Of a DNA stretch of 23,656 nt, positions 8,056-15,826 are shown piece by piece (within the stretch, counting starts at the first letter, position 1; each line of letters begins with the position of its first letter). Source of the stretch: DATDRQ01 sp035291645. Lineage in GTDB: Bacteria > Chloroflexota > Anaerolineae > Anaerolineales > UBA4823. The notes below the pieces were generated by a model. The model worked only from the letters and a program-made list of their open reading frames with translations, did not search any database and was not told the DNA's origin. Location: positions 1 through 23,656 of the forward strand of contig DATDRQ010000007.1 in assembly GCA_035291645.1 (NCBI GenBank), given 5' to 3'. A program made the translations under genes and the position numbers.

Positions 8056-8061
8056 ATTATA
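8056..8061 (-). promoter_or_regulatory. mobA -10 box (leaderless promoter)
   Basis: On the minus strand this is a perfect TATAAT. It ends 6 nt before the mobA ATG (8049), so transcription should start at or within a base or two of the start codon. A TGTACA that matches TTGACA at four of six places lies 19 nt upstream, inside the tandem repeat. Confidence 0.65.
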
Positions 8062-8063
8062 AT

Positions 8064-8096
8064 AGACCTGTACACAGACCTGTACACAGACCTGTA
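8064..8096. repeat. 12-bp tandem repeat upstream of mobA
   Basis: There are two exact copies of AGACCTGTACAC (8064-8075 and 8076-8087) and a partial third (8088-8096, AGACCTGTA). The copies contain TGTACA palindromes and occupy the -35 region of the mobA promoter, in the divergent mobA/amrS gap. The period of 12 bp and the promoter position suit an operator array. A slippage-derived microrepeat is the alternative. Confidence 0.75.
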
Positions 8097-8172
8097 ATCC
8101 GTAAGCCTGCTCCCTTGTAGTACTCATCGGTGGCTTGATTCTTTATATTGGTTGCATTCAGGAGTGATTTAT

Positions 8173-9288
8173 ATGTCTGATCTGGCCGATTTACTGGATA
8201 CCATGACGATCGAGGGCGAGCTCTACGAGCGGCTGCCCGAGAATTCGGTGCGCTGCTTCGCCTGCGAGCACCGCTGCCTGATCCGGGAGGGGCGGCGCGG
8301 GATCTGCCAGGTACGCTTCAACGATCATGGTGTACTCAAGGTTCCCTGGGGCTACGTAGCCGCGTTGCAGTCTGATCCGATCGAAAAGAAACCGTTCTTC
8401 CACATCCTGCCCGGTACCGACGCCTTGACCTTCGGCATGTTAGGCTGTGATTTCCACTGTTCCTACTGCCAGAACTGGTTGACCTCGCAAGCCCTGCGCG
8501 ATCCCGCTGTGGATATTTCCTCCAGCTACGTCCGGCGAGTCTCTCCGGAACAGCTGGTCGCCTATGCGCATCAGATCGGCGCGGGGGTCCTGGCCTCTTC
8601 CTACAACGAGCCTCTGATCACCTCCGAATGGGCTGTGGGTATATTCCGCCTGGCTCAGGAGAGCGGGTTGAAGTGCGCTTTCATCTCCAACGGAAACGCA
8701 ACCCCCGAAGCCCTGGAATACCTGCGCCCTTACATCATCGGGTATAAGGTAGACCTGAAGACAATGCAGGACCGCCGTTACCGACAGCTGGGCGGTGTTC
8801 TATCGCACGTCCTCGATACGATCCGGATGGCTCACCAGATCGGTCTGTGGGTGGAGGTCGTTACTCTGGTGATCCCCGGATTCAATGACAGCACCGACGA
8901 GTTGATGGACGCTGCCCGCTACATCACCTCTGTATCGCCAGATATACCCTGGCACGTGACCGCCTTCCATCCAGATTACAAGATGACCGACCCAGCCCCC
9001 ACCTCGGTCAACACGCTCATTAAGGCAGCCGAGATCGGACAGGAAGCTGGGTTAAATTTTGTCTACGCGGGTAACCTACCGGGCAGGACTGGGGAATACG
9101 AAGACACGTTTTGTCCAAGCTGCAAAACCCCCCTCATCCATCGCTACGGGTATGTTATTCAAGACTACCGGGTGACTGAGCGAGGGACTTGCCCGAAGTG
9201 TGGCGCCCAGATCCCGGGTATATGGACGGATAAACCCGAAACAGTAAATCTACAAGGGCATGGCATGCCAATGGTCGTTCCCTGGTAA
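8173..9288 (+). CDS. amrS: AmmeMemoRadiSam-system radical SAM enzyme (AmrS-like)
   Basis: This 371-residue radical SAM protein is of the type annotated as AmrS, related to pyruvate formate-lyase activating enzymes. The 4Fe-4S/SAM motif is CDFHCSYC (Cys92, Cys96, Cys99). It is preceded by an N-terminal cysteine group (Cys28, 31, 35, 45: CFACEHRC, then GICQVR) that marks this family. The C-terminus has a zinc-ribbon pattern (CPSC ... CPKCGAQ). ATG 8173 is supported by AGGAG at 8160-8164. TTG 8152 lies ahead of that site. The usual partners (AMMECR1 and Memo domains) are not within this window. The substrate of the family is not settled, so no reaction is assigned. Confidence 0.88.
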   Translation: MSDLADLLDTMTIEGELYERLPENSVRCFACEHRCLIREGRRGICQVRFNDHGVLKVPWGYVAALQSDPIEKKPFFHILPGTDALTFGMLGCDFHCSYCQNWLTSQALRDPAVDISSSYVRRVSPEQLVAYAHQIGAGVLASSYNEPLITSEWAVGIFRLAQESGLKCAFISNGNATPEALEYLRPYIIGYKVDLKTMQDRRYRQLGGVLSHVLDTIRMAHQIGLWVEVVTLVIPGFNDSTDELMDAARYITSVSPDIPWHVTAFHPDYKMTDPAPTSVNTLIKAAEIGQEAGLNFVYAGNLPGRTGEYEDTFCPSCKTPLIHRYGYVIQDYRVTERGTCPKCGAQIPGIWTDKPETVNLQGHGMPMVVPW

Positions 9289-9332
9289 CAGTCACGATAA
9301 TAACGGCACGCGCCTTGCACGGGATCTCATTT

Positions 9333-11603
9333 ATGCCTTCCACCCTGGATCTACTCATCCTTCCCCTGGTGCGCTCTACCGGCCTGGACCAGCCGGTAAT
9401 TCCTGGTCTGGTTGTCGCGGTGCCTCCGCGCCGGCCGGCGCGCTTCCGAGACCGGGACCGGCTCACCCTATATCTTTCCCTGGAAGGGACCGCCCCCCTG
9501 CCTCCCAGCCAGATCGAAAGCCTGCTTGAGAACCTTGCCAAAACCTATTATCGGACGCCTGGCTCGGTCACAACTGCCCAGCGTGCGGTGGCAACCACAC
9601 TCAATGATTTCCTGCTCGACCGCAACCTGCGCAACTCCAGCACGGGAGGGCAGGCTTCCGGCCTGTTCATCCAGACCGTTCTGCGCGAGGATCAGCTGTA
9701 CCTGGCGATATCCGGACCGGCGCACGTCTATTTCATTCACGGTGAGGCGGTCCAGCTTTATTACGATCCGCAACTGGCTGGACAGGGCCTTGGTCTCAAC
9801 CGGTCGGCACCGGTGCGTTTCATTCACATTAGCCCGCAGGCAAGCGATGCACTAATATTGAGCCCGCACCCGGCCCCGGTCTGGGCGGAAGGCGCCCTGA
9901 CCGGATTATCCGGACAGGGGCCAGAGAGCCTGCGCCGAAGACTGCTGTCGCAGGCTGGAACGGACTTGAATGCCGCCTTGTTCAGCCCCCAGCCCGGAAA
10001 TGGCCAGCTGCGATTGCTGCGTCCGGTCAAGTCTCCCCGGCCTCGCATCGCCTCCGCGCCACAGGAGGCCGCAGAGCAGGTTACCCCGGGCCCAGCGCCT
10101 GCAATCGAAGACGAGGGAAGTATCACCCCCATCCCAGTAGTAGCTGCACCCAGCTTGGAAGAAGCAAATGTTGGGATCGATCTCGAAGAGCCGGATAATA
10201 TACAGGAAATACTGCCCGCCGCAGTGGAGTCAGTGCCTGCCATGCCGGCCGCGACGACCCCTGCCCGGGTTGAGAAACCCAGGGCGGCTCCGCGCGGCCC
10301 CGGGCCAGTGAAAGTTGGTCTCGCGACTGCTAGTGTTGCTGTCGCCAGTGCGGGCAGGAAGGCAGGCCAATCTGCCGGCGCGCTCGCCAGGAAAATCTTG
10401 CCGGACGAAAGCCTATTTACAATCCCAGCTTCTACGATGGCATTTTTCGCCATAGCGATACCGATCCTGGTGGTCGCCATCGCCAGTATGGTTTACCTCC
10501 AACGCGGCCGCGCCGTCCAATTCGAGACGTACTTCAGCCAGGCGGAACTCGCTGCCCAGGAGGCCGGTTCGAAATCGAGCCCGGCCGAACAACGCCAATC
10601 CTGGGCTTCAGCGCTTTTCTACCTGGATCAGGCGGAGATATATCGAACCACAGAAGAGTCAACCACCCTGCGCGCCGCGGTTCAAGGCACACTCGACCAG
10701 CTGGATGCCGTCGAACGGCTGGATTTCCAACCCGCCATCGCCAACGGGCTGGAGGAGAACGTTAGCATCGAACGCATGGTCGCCATCGAAAATGACCTAT
10801 ACTTGCTCAACGCCACAGACGGAGTCGTCCAGCGGGCAATTTTCACTAATCAGGGATACCAGATCGATCCAACGTTCGAATGCGGGCCTGGGCCGGCCGG
10901 GGGGTTAATTATCGGCGCGTTGCGGGATATTGCGCCGCTGCCGCAGGGGAATGAGGCGAACGCCCCGATCGCCGCCATCGATGGAAACGGCAACCTGCTC
11001 CAATGCATCCCAGGCAGTTCCCCCCTGGCTGCGCCCATGCAGCCACCGGACACGAACTGGGGTTCTCCTCAAGGCCTGGCTATTGACGGGAATGATCTTT
11101 TTATTCTCGACCCACAGACCAATGCAGTTTGGATTTACCAGAATATGGATGTCTCCAGCCAGCCGAGGCTGTTCTTCGGGGAGCAAATCCCGCCTATGCA
11201 AGACGTGATCGACATGGCTGTTAATCAGAACGATCTCTTCCTGCTCGATGCCGACGGGCATTTGACCACCTGCGTGTTCAGCGGATTCGTCGAGTCCCCC
11301 ACCCGCTGCGAGGATCCTGCTTTCTTCACCGATCCTCGACCCGGAAAAGAGAGTGGACCATTGATCGAGGGCGCCAGCTTCTCGGAGATCCAGTTCTCTC
11401 CTCCGCCAGATCCATCGATCTACTTACTCGATCCGCTGGCGCGCGCCCTGTACAACCTCAGCGTCAGACTCACTTTCGACCGGCAATACCTGGCAGAAAG
11501 ACCGTTTCCCAAAGGAGAGGCCACTGCCTTTGGGGTGAACAAAGCCAACCGGACGATTTTTATCGCTGTGGGAAACCAGGTATACTACGCCGCCTTGCCC
11601 TAA
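9333..11603 (+). CDS. Membrane protein: degenerate PP2C-like domain, one TM helix, probable beta-propeller
   Basis: This protein has 756 residues from ATG 9333 (CGGGA upstream at about 8 nt). I do not recognise a named gene. Residues about 1-220 resemble the second half of a PP2C phosphatase: a glycine-rich GGQASG strand, then LYLAISGPAHVYFIHGEAVQL where active enzymes read VANVGDSRxYL, and DALILSPHPAPVW where they read LLLCSDGLTD. The metal-binding aspartates are therefore absent, which suggests a pseudophosphatase. Residues about 230-365 are a Pro/Ala-rich linker. A single membrane helix spans 369-389, followed by a helical stretch (about 390-470) and then repeated blades of the form NDLYLLNATDGVVQRA, NDLFILDPQTNAVW and NDLFLLDADGHLTTC up to 756, consistent with an NHL/YVTN-like propeller. 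Predicted topology is phosphatase-like domain inside and propeller outside. It converges with an intact PP2C gene 39 nt away. Confidence 0.75.
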   Translation: MPSTLDLLILPLVRSTGLDQPVIPGLVVAVPPRRPARFRDRDRLTLYLSLEGTAPLPPSQIESLLENLAKTYYRTPGSVTTAQRAVATTLNDFLLDRNLRNSSTGGQASGLFIQTVLREDQLYLAISGPAHVYFIHGEAVQLYYDPQLAGQGLGLNRSAPVRFIHISPQASDALILSPHPAPVWAEGALTGLSGQGPESLRRRLLSQAGTDLNAALFSPQPGNGQLRLLRPVKSPRPRIASAPQEAAEQVTPGPAPAIEDEGSITPIPVVAAPSLEEANVGIDLEEPDNIQEILPAAVESVPAMPAATTPARVEKPRAAPRGPGPVKVGLATASVAVASAGRKAGQSAGALARKILPDESLFTIPASTMAFFAIAIPILVVAIASMVYLQRGRAVQFETYFSQAELAAQEAGSKSSPAEQRQSWASALFYLDQAEIYRTTEESTTLRAAVQGTLDQLDAVERLDFQPAIANGLEENVSIERMVAIENDLYLLNATDGVVQRAIFTNQGYQIDPTFECGPGPAGGLIIGALRDIAPLPQGNEANAPIAAIDGNGNLLQCIPGSSPLAAPMQPPDTNWGSPQGLAIDGNDLFILDPQTNAVWIYQNMDVSSQPRLFFGEQIPPMQDVIDMAVNQNDLFLLDADGHLTTCVFSGFVESPTRCEDPAFFTDPRPGKESGPLIEGASFSEIQFSPPPDPSIYLLDPLARALYNLSVRLTFDRQYLAERPFPKGEATAFGVNKANRTIFIAVGNQVYYAALP

Positions 11604-11642
11604 GAGTCCTCGATGAGGTAAGTCAATGTCGATGAAGGCCGG

Positions 11643-12788
11643 TCAGGGAAGGGGACTGCCCCCAAGAGATGTGGAGGTTGGCCAGGGGGTATAAGTCGCC
11701 TGGGTACCGACCATCACCGGAATGGTTAAAGTCGCCTCCGGTGGAGGTGGGGTCGTAGCGGTCGGCTGGAAAGCGGTTGGGGTTGTTGTGGCAAGCGGTT
11801 GCGGAAATGGATCGGTGGAGACGATCACGGGTTGTTGGAGAGGCAGCAGGCTGGGGGTAGCCGTCACCTGCTCGATTAGGCGGGAGTCGATCCATGCATT
11901 CGCCCCGAACCAAACCAGAGCCAGCAGGAGCAGGAAAACCAATCCACCCATTCCCCAACCGAACGGCGATCGCATGCGCGAGGCTGGGACCTGCAAGCCG
12001 ACCACAGTGATGTTGTCATGACCGCCGCGCTCGTTGGCCAGGTTGATCAGCTCCGGCAGCGCCTCGTCCAGAGTTTTATCCCGCAGACGTTCCAGGATCT
12101 CTTCATCTTCAACCAGATCGGTTAACCCATCGCTGCACAGGATCAGCCGATCTCCTGGGTGCAGGCGCAGCCCCTGGTTGGCCTCAGCCTGACTATCGCT
12201 CTGTTCCGGGTCGGTGCGGATCCGAAAGTCCGGCTCCACCCCGTTCTGGGAACCCAGGTGCCGCCGAAGGACGTGCGCATTCGGATGATTGCGGGCCTGG
12301 TCGAGGGTGATTATCCCTTTCTCGACTGCCTCCTGCACCCAGGTATGGTCAGTCGTGAGCCGCAGGGCTTTCCCGTGCCGGATCAAATACAGGCGCGAAT
12401 CGCCTACCCAGGCTGCATACAACCGGTCACCGATCACCCAGGCGCATACACATGTGGTGCTCATCCCTTCCGCGCGGGTGTCAGAAACCGCGCGAGCCGA
12501 GATCTCACTGCCCGCTCGCTGAATGGCTGTACGTAACGTATCGATCGGATGCGCGGGATCGCCCGCAGCCATCTCCCGGCTAATGATCTCGACCGCCATC
12601 TCTGCCGCTAATTCTCCTGCCAGATGCCCTCCAACCCCATCCGCGATGATCATCCAAAGAACCTGAGTCGATTTGTTCTGGCTCAGACGGAACGCAGAGA
12701 CAGCATACCGGTCCTCATTATTCTTCCCCTTCATCCCCGGGTGGGTGAAGGCAGCAACAGGCAAATGAGAGCGCTCACTCGGGATCAC
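11643..12788 (-). CDS. PP2C-type Ser/Thr protein phosphatase with C-terminal membrane anchor
   Basis: This 381-residue metal-dependent phosphatase is of the bacterial Stp/PrpC type and removes phosphate from Ser/Thr on proteins. All signature motifs are intact: NNEDRY (Asp26), ADGVGGH (Asp50), WVGDSRLYLI (127-136), DHTWVQE (147-153), LCSDGLTDLV (Asp220) and GGHDNITVV (Asp258). A membrane helix at about 279-298 follows, then an extracytoplasmic Pro/Thr-rich tail (about 310-381), similar to low-complexity tails in Chloroflexota. The start is GTG 12788, sharing GTGA with the TGA of the upstream FHA gene, a 4-nt overlap that implies translational coupling. The partner kinase is not in the window. 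The FHA protein encoded immediately upstream is the obvious functional neighbour. Confidence 0.93.
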   Translation of the reverse strand: MIPSERSHLPVAAFTHPGMKGKNNEDRYAVSAFRLSQNKSTQVLWMIIADGVGGHLAGELAAEMAVEIISREMAAGDPAHPIDTLRTAIQRAGSEISARAVSDTRAEGMSTTCVCAWVIGDRLYAAWVGDSRLYLIRHGKALRLTTDHTWVQEAVEKGIITLDQARNHPNAHVLRRHLGSQNGVEPDFRIRTDPEQSDSQAEANQGLRLHPGDRLILCSDGLTDLVEDEEILERLRDKTLDEALPELINLANERGGHDNITVVGLQVPASRMRSPFGWGMGGLVFLLLLALVWFGANAWIDSRLIEQVTATPSLLPLQQPVIVSTDPFPQPLATTTPTAFQPTATTPPPPEATLTIPVMVGTQATYTPWPTSTSLGGSPLP

Positions 12789-14695
12789 GATGGAGGCACC
12801 TCGATGTGGACAACCGGCTTACGAATCCGCTCCGGTTCTTTCTGTAGGAATTGAAAATTGACCTGGCCCACGTGGATCCGATCCCCGTGTTCCAGGCGCG
12901 TCCCATCTGCCGATACGGGGGAAAGATTCACCCAGGTTCCAGCGGTACTCGCACAGTCTGTTAGGCGGAAAGAGCCATCCTGATCCCGATACAAACGGGC
13001 GTGAAGTGGCTCCACGGATGGATCCACGAGGACAATGGAGGCCTCTGCCGGGTCACTACCAAAGGTGACTTCCGAGCTCGTGATGGCAATCGGTGGGGCA
13101 GTATCTCCGCTTTCCATCTCAGACAGACGAACAAGGGACGCCAACGGCTTCGGTGCTACCTGCCTTTGAGGCCAGTGCAAACGATTCATCCAGCGCGATT
13201 GGCGGGCCTGGACTGGTTCTATATTCACCTCGATCGGCTGGCTGGTAGGCTCAATTCTCCGGCGCTTGCGGCGCAAATGTAGTAAGGTGCCCGGCCTAAG
13301 CCTGCCCCCTAGAATCAGCGCTAGGGCCAACACCGAAGCAGCCACCAGGACGGAAAGCCCGGCAAGCATCATCCCGTTCCCCGAAAACGAGGTAATTGTC
13401 CTTACAACCGGGAGTTTCACCGTGATAATAACCGGGATGTCTGCGCTGGCGCCTTTCAAATCCAGACTGTCCACGGCTTCTGCCCGAATCAGATGCTCGC
13501 CTGTCGAAGAATAACCACTCAAGTCCCATTGAAAAGTATTAAAAGGCTCGGATGTATTCTCCTCAACCGGGAGTCCGTCGGCATACAGGGTTGAACGAAT
13601 GGGCGATCGAGGGTATCCATCCGGGAATTCGATCATGATTTCAAGGGATTGGGATTGGGGGAGCAGTGCCTGTGTTCCTGCCGAGTCTTCCGGAACTTCA
13701 CGCACAATATTGGTCGGAGGGGAAATGAAAGCAACGGTCGGCGGGAGCACAACCAGGTCAAACTGCTGGGCAGGCGAGCTGGCTTCAAAAGCCTCATTTT
13801 CAACCACCGCGCTAATCTGGTGAGTCCCACTCGATTTGATCCGCGAGGTGTAAGTCAGGTAATATGCATTTCGCAGCGGTTCGAGGTACACCTCCAGATC
13901 GGGTATCTCCTCCTGGCCCGAAAATGCGAACAAAGATCCACCGGTCAAGGCAGCCAGGTCCCCCAGCTGAGCCGCTTCCTGGGTCCCGAATTGTTCAGGC
14001 GAGCCTACCAGCCAGACGAATACTCTAACCCCGCGCTGGTTAGCCCGGGCTGCCAGACTTTGCAGCTCCTCGGTAACATCTCGACCCGGCAGAGTCGTCA
14101 CGAATAACACCACCCGTCCCATGCCGGGTCTCCTGGTTGGATCGGCAGCGACTTCCAGAGCGCGCCCCAGGACATCGAAGCCCGGAAGAGATTCCTGCGA
14201 GATCAGAAGGTAGGATTTTATGGTCGCCAGCCAGGATTCTAACCCGGTCTGGTGGGTAATTTCAGGGCTCCCACTAGGCAGGAAACTGAGATCATCCAGG
14301 GTAGAGCCGCTACGCGCTTGGGACCACGCCTCAATCGCTTCGATCAGATATTCGTAGCGAGTTTTCCCCTGTGAATCTCGGATGGTCAGGGATTCGCCCG
14401 GCCCAATCGCCAGGACGAACTGGGTCCCCGGCCGGAGTAAGACCATTTCCTGTACCGGTACCTGCACACCGTTTTCCAGGATGGTGACATCATCGGCTTC
14501 AAGTCCATAAACAAAACTACCGGTTGCGTCGCGCACGTCAAGGTATGTCGTCAGCAGCGGGAAGGCGGCCGTCTCGATGGGAGCAAGCCTGGCTACACCA
14601 CCCTCCTGAGCGGACGCCGTCTGAAAAACAAGCGGGAACAGGACCAGGCAAACCGAAAGAAGCACCAAACCGATCCTGTCTAACTGGCGAGGCAT
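12785..14695 (-). CDS. VWA-TM-FHA domain membrane protein
   Basis: This is a 636-residue protein. It has an N-terminal Sec signal (about 1-29, cleavage near ASA-QE), then an extracytoplasmic beta domain (LDVRDATGSFVYGLEADDVT) and a von Willebrand factor A-like domain (about 90-300, with GRVVLFVTTLPGRD and GVRVFVWLVGS). Ig-like segments follow, then a membrane helix at about 440-463, a basic RRKRRR stretch, and a cytoplasmic FHA domain (about 537-618). In the FHA domain S560, H565 and the STAGTWVN loop are present, but the usual Gly-Arg reads Gly546-Ser547, so phosphothreonine binding may be altered. ATG 14695 is preferred over an in-frame start at 14791, because the signal peptide starts there and a TAAAAT box sits 7 nt upstream. 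It couples VWA-type ligand binding outside to a phospho-signal module inside. The PP2C gene overlaps its stop. Confidence 0.85.
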   Translation of the reverse strand: MPRQLDRIGLVLLSVCLVLFPLVFQTASAQEGGVARLAPIETAAFPLLTTYLDVRDATGSFVYGLEADDVTILENGVQVPVQEMVLLRPGTQFVLAIGPGESLTIRDSQGKTRYEYLIEAIEAWSQARSGSTLDDLSFLPSGSPEITHQTGLESWLATIKSYLLISQESLPGFDVLGRALEVAADPTRRPGMGRVVLFVTTLPGRDVTEELQSLAARANQRGVRVFVWLVGSPEQFGTQEAAQLGDLAALTGGSLFAFSGQEEIPDLEVYLEPLRNAYYLTYTSRIKSSGTHQISAVVENEAFEASSPAQQFDLVVLPPTVAFISPPTNIVREVPEDSAGTQALLPQSQSLEIMIEFPDGYPRSPIRSTLYADGLPVEENTSEPFNTFQWDLSGYSSTGEHLIRAEAVDSLDLKGASADIPVIITVKLPVVRTITSFSGNGMMLAGLSVLVAASVLALALILGGRLRPGTLLHLRRKRRRIEPTSQPIEVNIEPVQARQSRWMNRLHWPQRQVAPKPLASLVRLSEMESGDTAPPIAITSSEVTFGSDPAEASIVLVDPSVEPLHARLYRDQDGSFRLTDCASTAGTWVNLSPVSADGTRLEHGDRIHVGQVNFQFLQKEPERIRKPVVHIEVPPS

Positions 14696-14702
14696 AAGGA
14701 AA

Positions 14703-14711
14703 ATTTTAGCA
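14703..14711 (-). promoter_or_regulatory. Extended -10 promoter of the VWA-FHA gene (leaderless)
   Basis: The minus strand reads TGC-TAAAAT (TAAAAT at 14708 to 14703), an extended -10 element ending 7 nt before ATG 14695. There is no ribosome-binding site between them, so transcription should begin at or next to the start codon. No good -35 is seen, as is usual for extended -10 promoters. Confidence 0.55.
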
Positions 14712-14845
14712 CAGGTCACCCTGCCTTGAGAGTCAGGACCAGGAAAATTGGAGCGGTTCGATTGGCGCCGTTCCACGGCGTTGCTGTCCATCAGGTGATT
14801 GCCGGTTGAAATCGCTCGATTCTTCCGCGATCTACCTGGAGATGG

Positions 14846-15772
14846 TTAAACTTCGGCTGCCAGAGCCAGCGAAGGTCTGGTCAGGCGCAGGTAGGTCAAG
14901 GTCCAGGCTGATCCGATGTACGACTGAAGGATGCCATTAAACAAAATCAGTACAGGCAGGTAAGCCAGAAAACACAACCCTGCCACCAGGAAGCCATATT
15001 GAGAACCCTGACCCGTCCCCATCATGCCGCCTATAACGATGGGGATAATCAGGAAGAATAGAGGTATGGAGATGATCAAGCCGCCGATGAAACCGATGCC
15101 GACAAAAAGGATCAGCGCCATTACGATCATCGTGCCCAGGTTATTACGGAAGACTTCCCAGCCCCGGCGCACACCGGCGCGGATCCCCAGGTCCTCCAGG
15201 ACGATCGCCAGGTTGGCCTGCTCGATGATGACAGACACCAGCCAGCCCAGGGGGATCAATACACACAGGAATGGGAGAAAGCACAGCACCGCAATCCCCA
15301 TGGTGGCGACAGCAGAGGCTGTAACAAATGCAACGATGAGCAAGACTACCAGGAATATGGCCAGTCCAAACAGCAGGTTGAGGCCAAAAATCCGCCAAAA
15401 AAACGGCGTGCTGCTCTGGAACAGACCTCCAAAAGTGAGGCGCTCAACACCCTGGTCAGCCTCGTGGGCGCCGCGGATCAGGCCGATCCGGCCGATTGTT
15501 CCCAGAAATATCGCCAGCAGGACCAATAGCAGGACGAAAATGATCAAGGCGGCCACGAGCAGGGTGACCTGTGTATCGGTTAGATCCCCTAACTGCGCAA
15601 AGAAGCGTTCTACACCGGAGGGAGCCTCCCCTGGGGTCGAAGTCCACCTGGCATTGCTCCCTCCGCTTCCACCTCCTACGCTGGAGCAGCCAGCCAGGAT
15701 TCCGAAGATCCAGAGAACCTTGTGTCGCCAGATAACTTTCCAGGCTTGTGACAATACTTCTGAAATCTCCAT
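14846..15772 (-). CDS. Polytopic membrane protein of unknown function
   Basis: This 308-residue protein is of a type I do not recognise by name. It has an N-terminal amphipathic AWKVIWRHKVLWIFGIL segment, then a Gly/Ser-rich loop (30-45), and about five to six strongly hydrophobic stretches (about 70-95, 125-150, 155-185, 215-245, 255-290). The layout recalls poorly characterised Chloroflexota membrane proteins related to glycerophosphodiesterase membrane-domain or DUF4013-like families (from memory, not searched). ATG 15772 has AAGGAGAG 6 nt upstream. It lies 54 nt after the guaA stop on the same strand, with no obvious terminator, so it may be read from the xpt-guaA message. LAGC at 26-29 resembles a lipobox but is preceded by an atypical charged segment and is probably coincidental. 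Confidence 0.8.
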   Translation of the reverse strand: MEISEVLSQAWKVIWRHKVLWIFGILAGCSSVGGGSGGSNARWTSTPGEAPSGVERFFAQLGDLTDTQVTLLVAALIIFVLLLVLLAIFLGTIGRIGLIRGAHEADQGVERLTFGGLFQSSTPFFWRIFGLNLLFGLAIFLVVLLIVAFVTASAVATMGIAVLCFLPFLCVLIPLGWLVSVIIEQANLAIVLEDLGIRAGVRRGWEVFRNNLGTMIVMALILFVGIGFIGGLIISIPLFFLIIPIVIGGMMGTGQGSQYGFLVAGLCFLAYLPVLILFNGILQSYIGSAWTLTYLRLTRPSLALAAEV

Positions 15773-15826
15773 CGAAACTCTCCTTTTTTTTCTTTAGATC
15801 CTAAATTCCAGCTTCCTTCGACCAGG

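Noticed and set aside
8050..8127. 26-codon N-terminal extension of MobA
   Set aside because: It translates the 12-bp tandem repeat (VCVQVCVQV) and covers the TATAAT box. The conserved GTP-binding motif needs only the start at 8049.
11604..11642. Bidirectional terminator between the convergent pseudo-PP2C and PP2C genes
   Set aside because: Only a 4-bp stem (CCTC-GAT-GAGG) without T-runs is visible in 39 bp.
15680..15692. Lipobox LAGC in the polytopic membrane protein
   Set aside because: It follows an atypical Trp/Lys/Arg-rich segment and precedes a multi-helix protein. A normal first membrane segment explains it better.
15024..15797. 257-codon open frame opposite the membrane-protein gene
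   Set aside because: It is a long antisense frame, very rich in Arg, Pro and Thr, with no recognisable motifs. The minus-strand gene has clear membrane helices and a ribosome-binding site.
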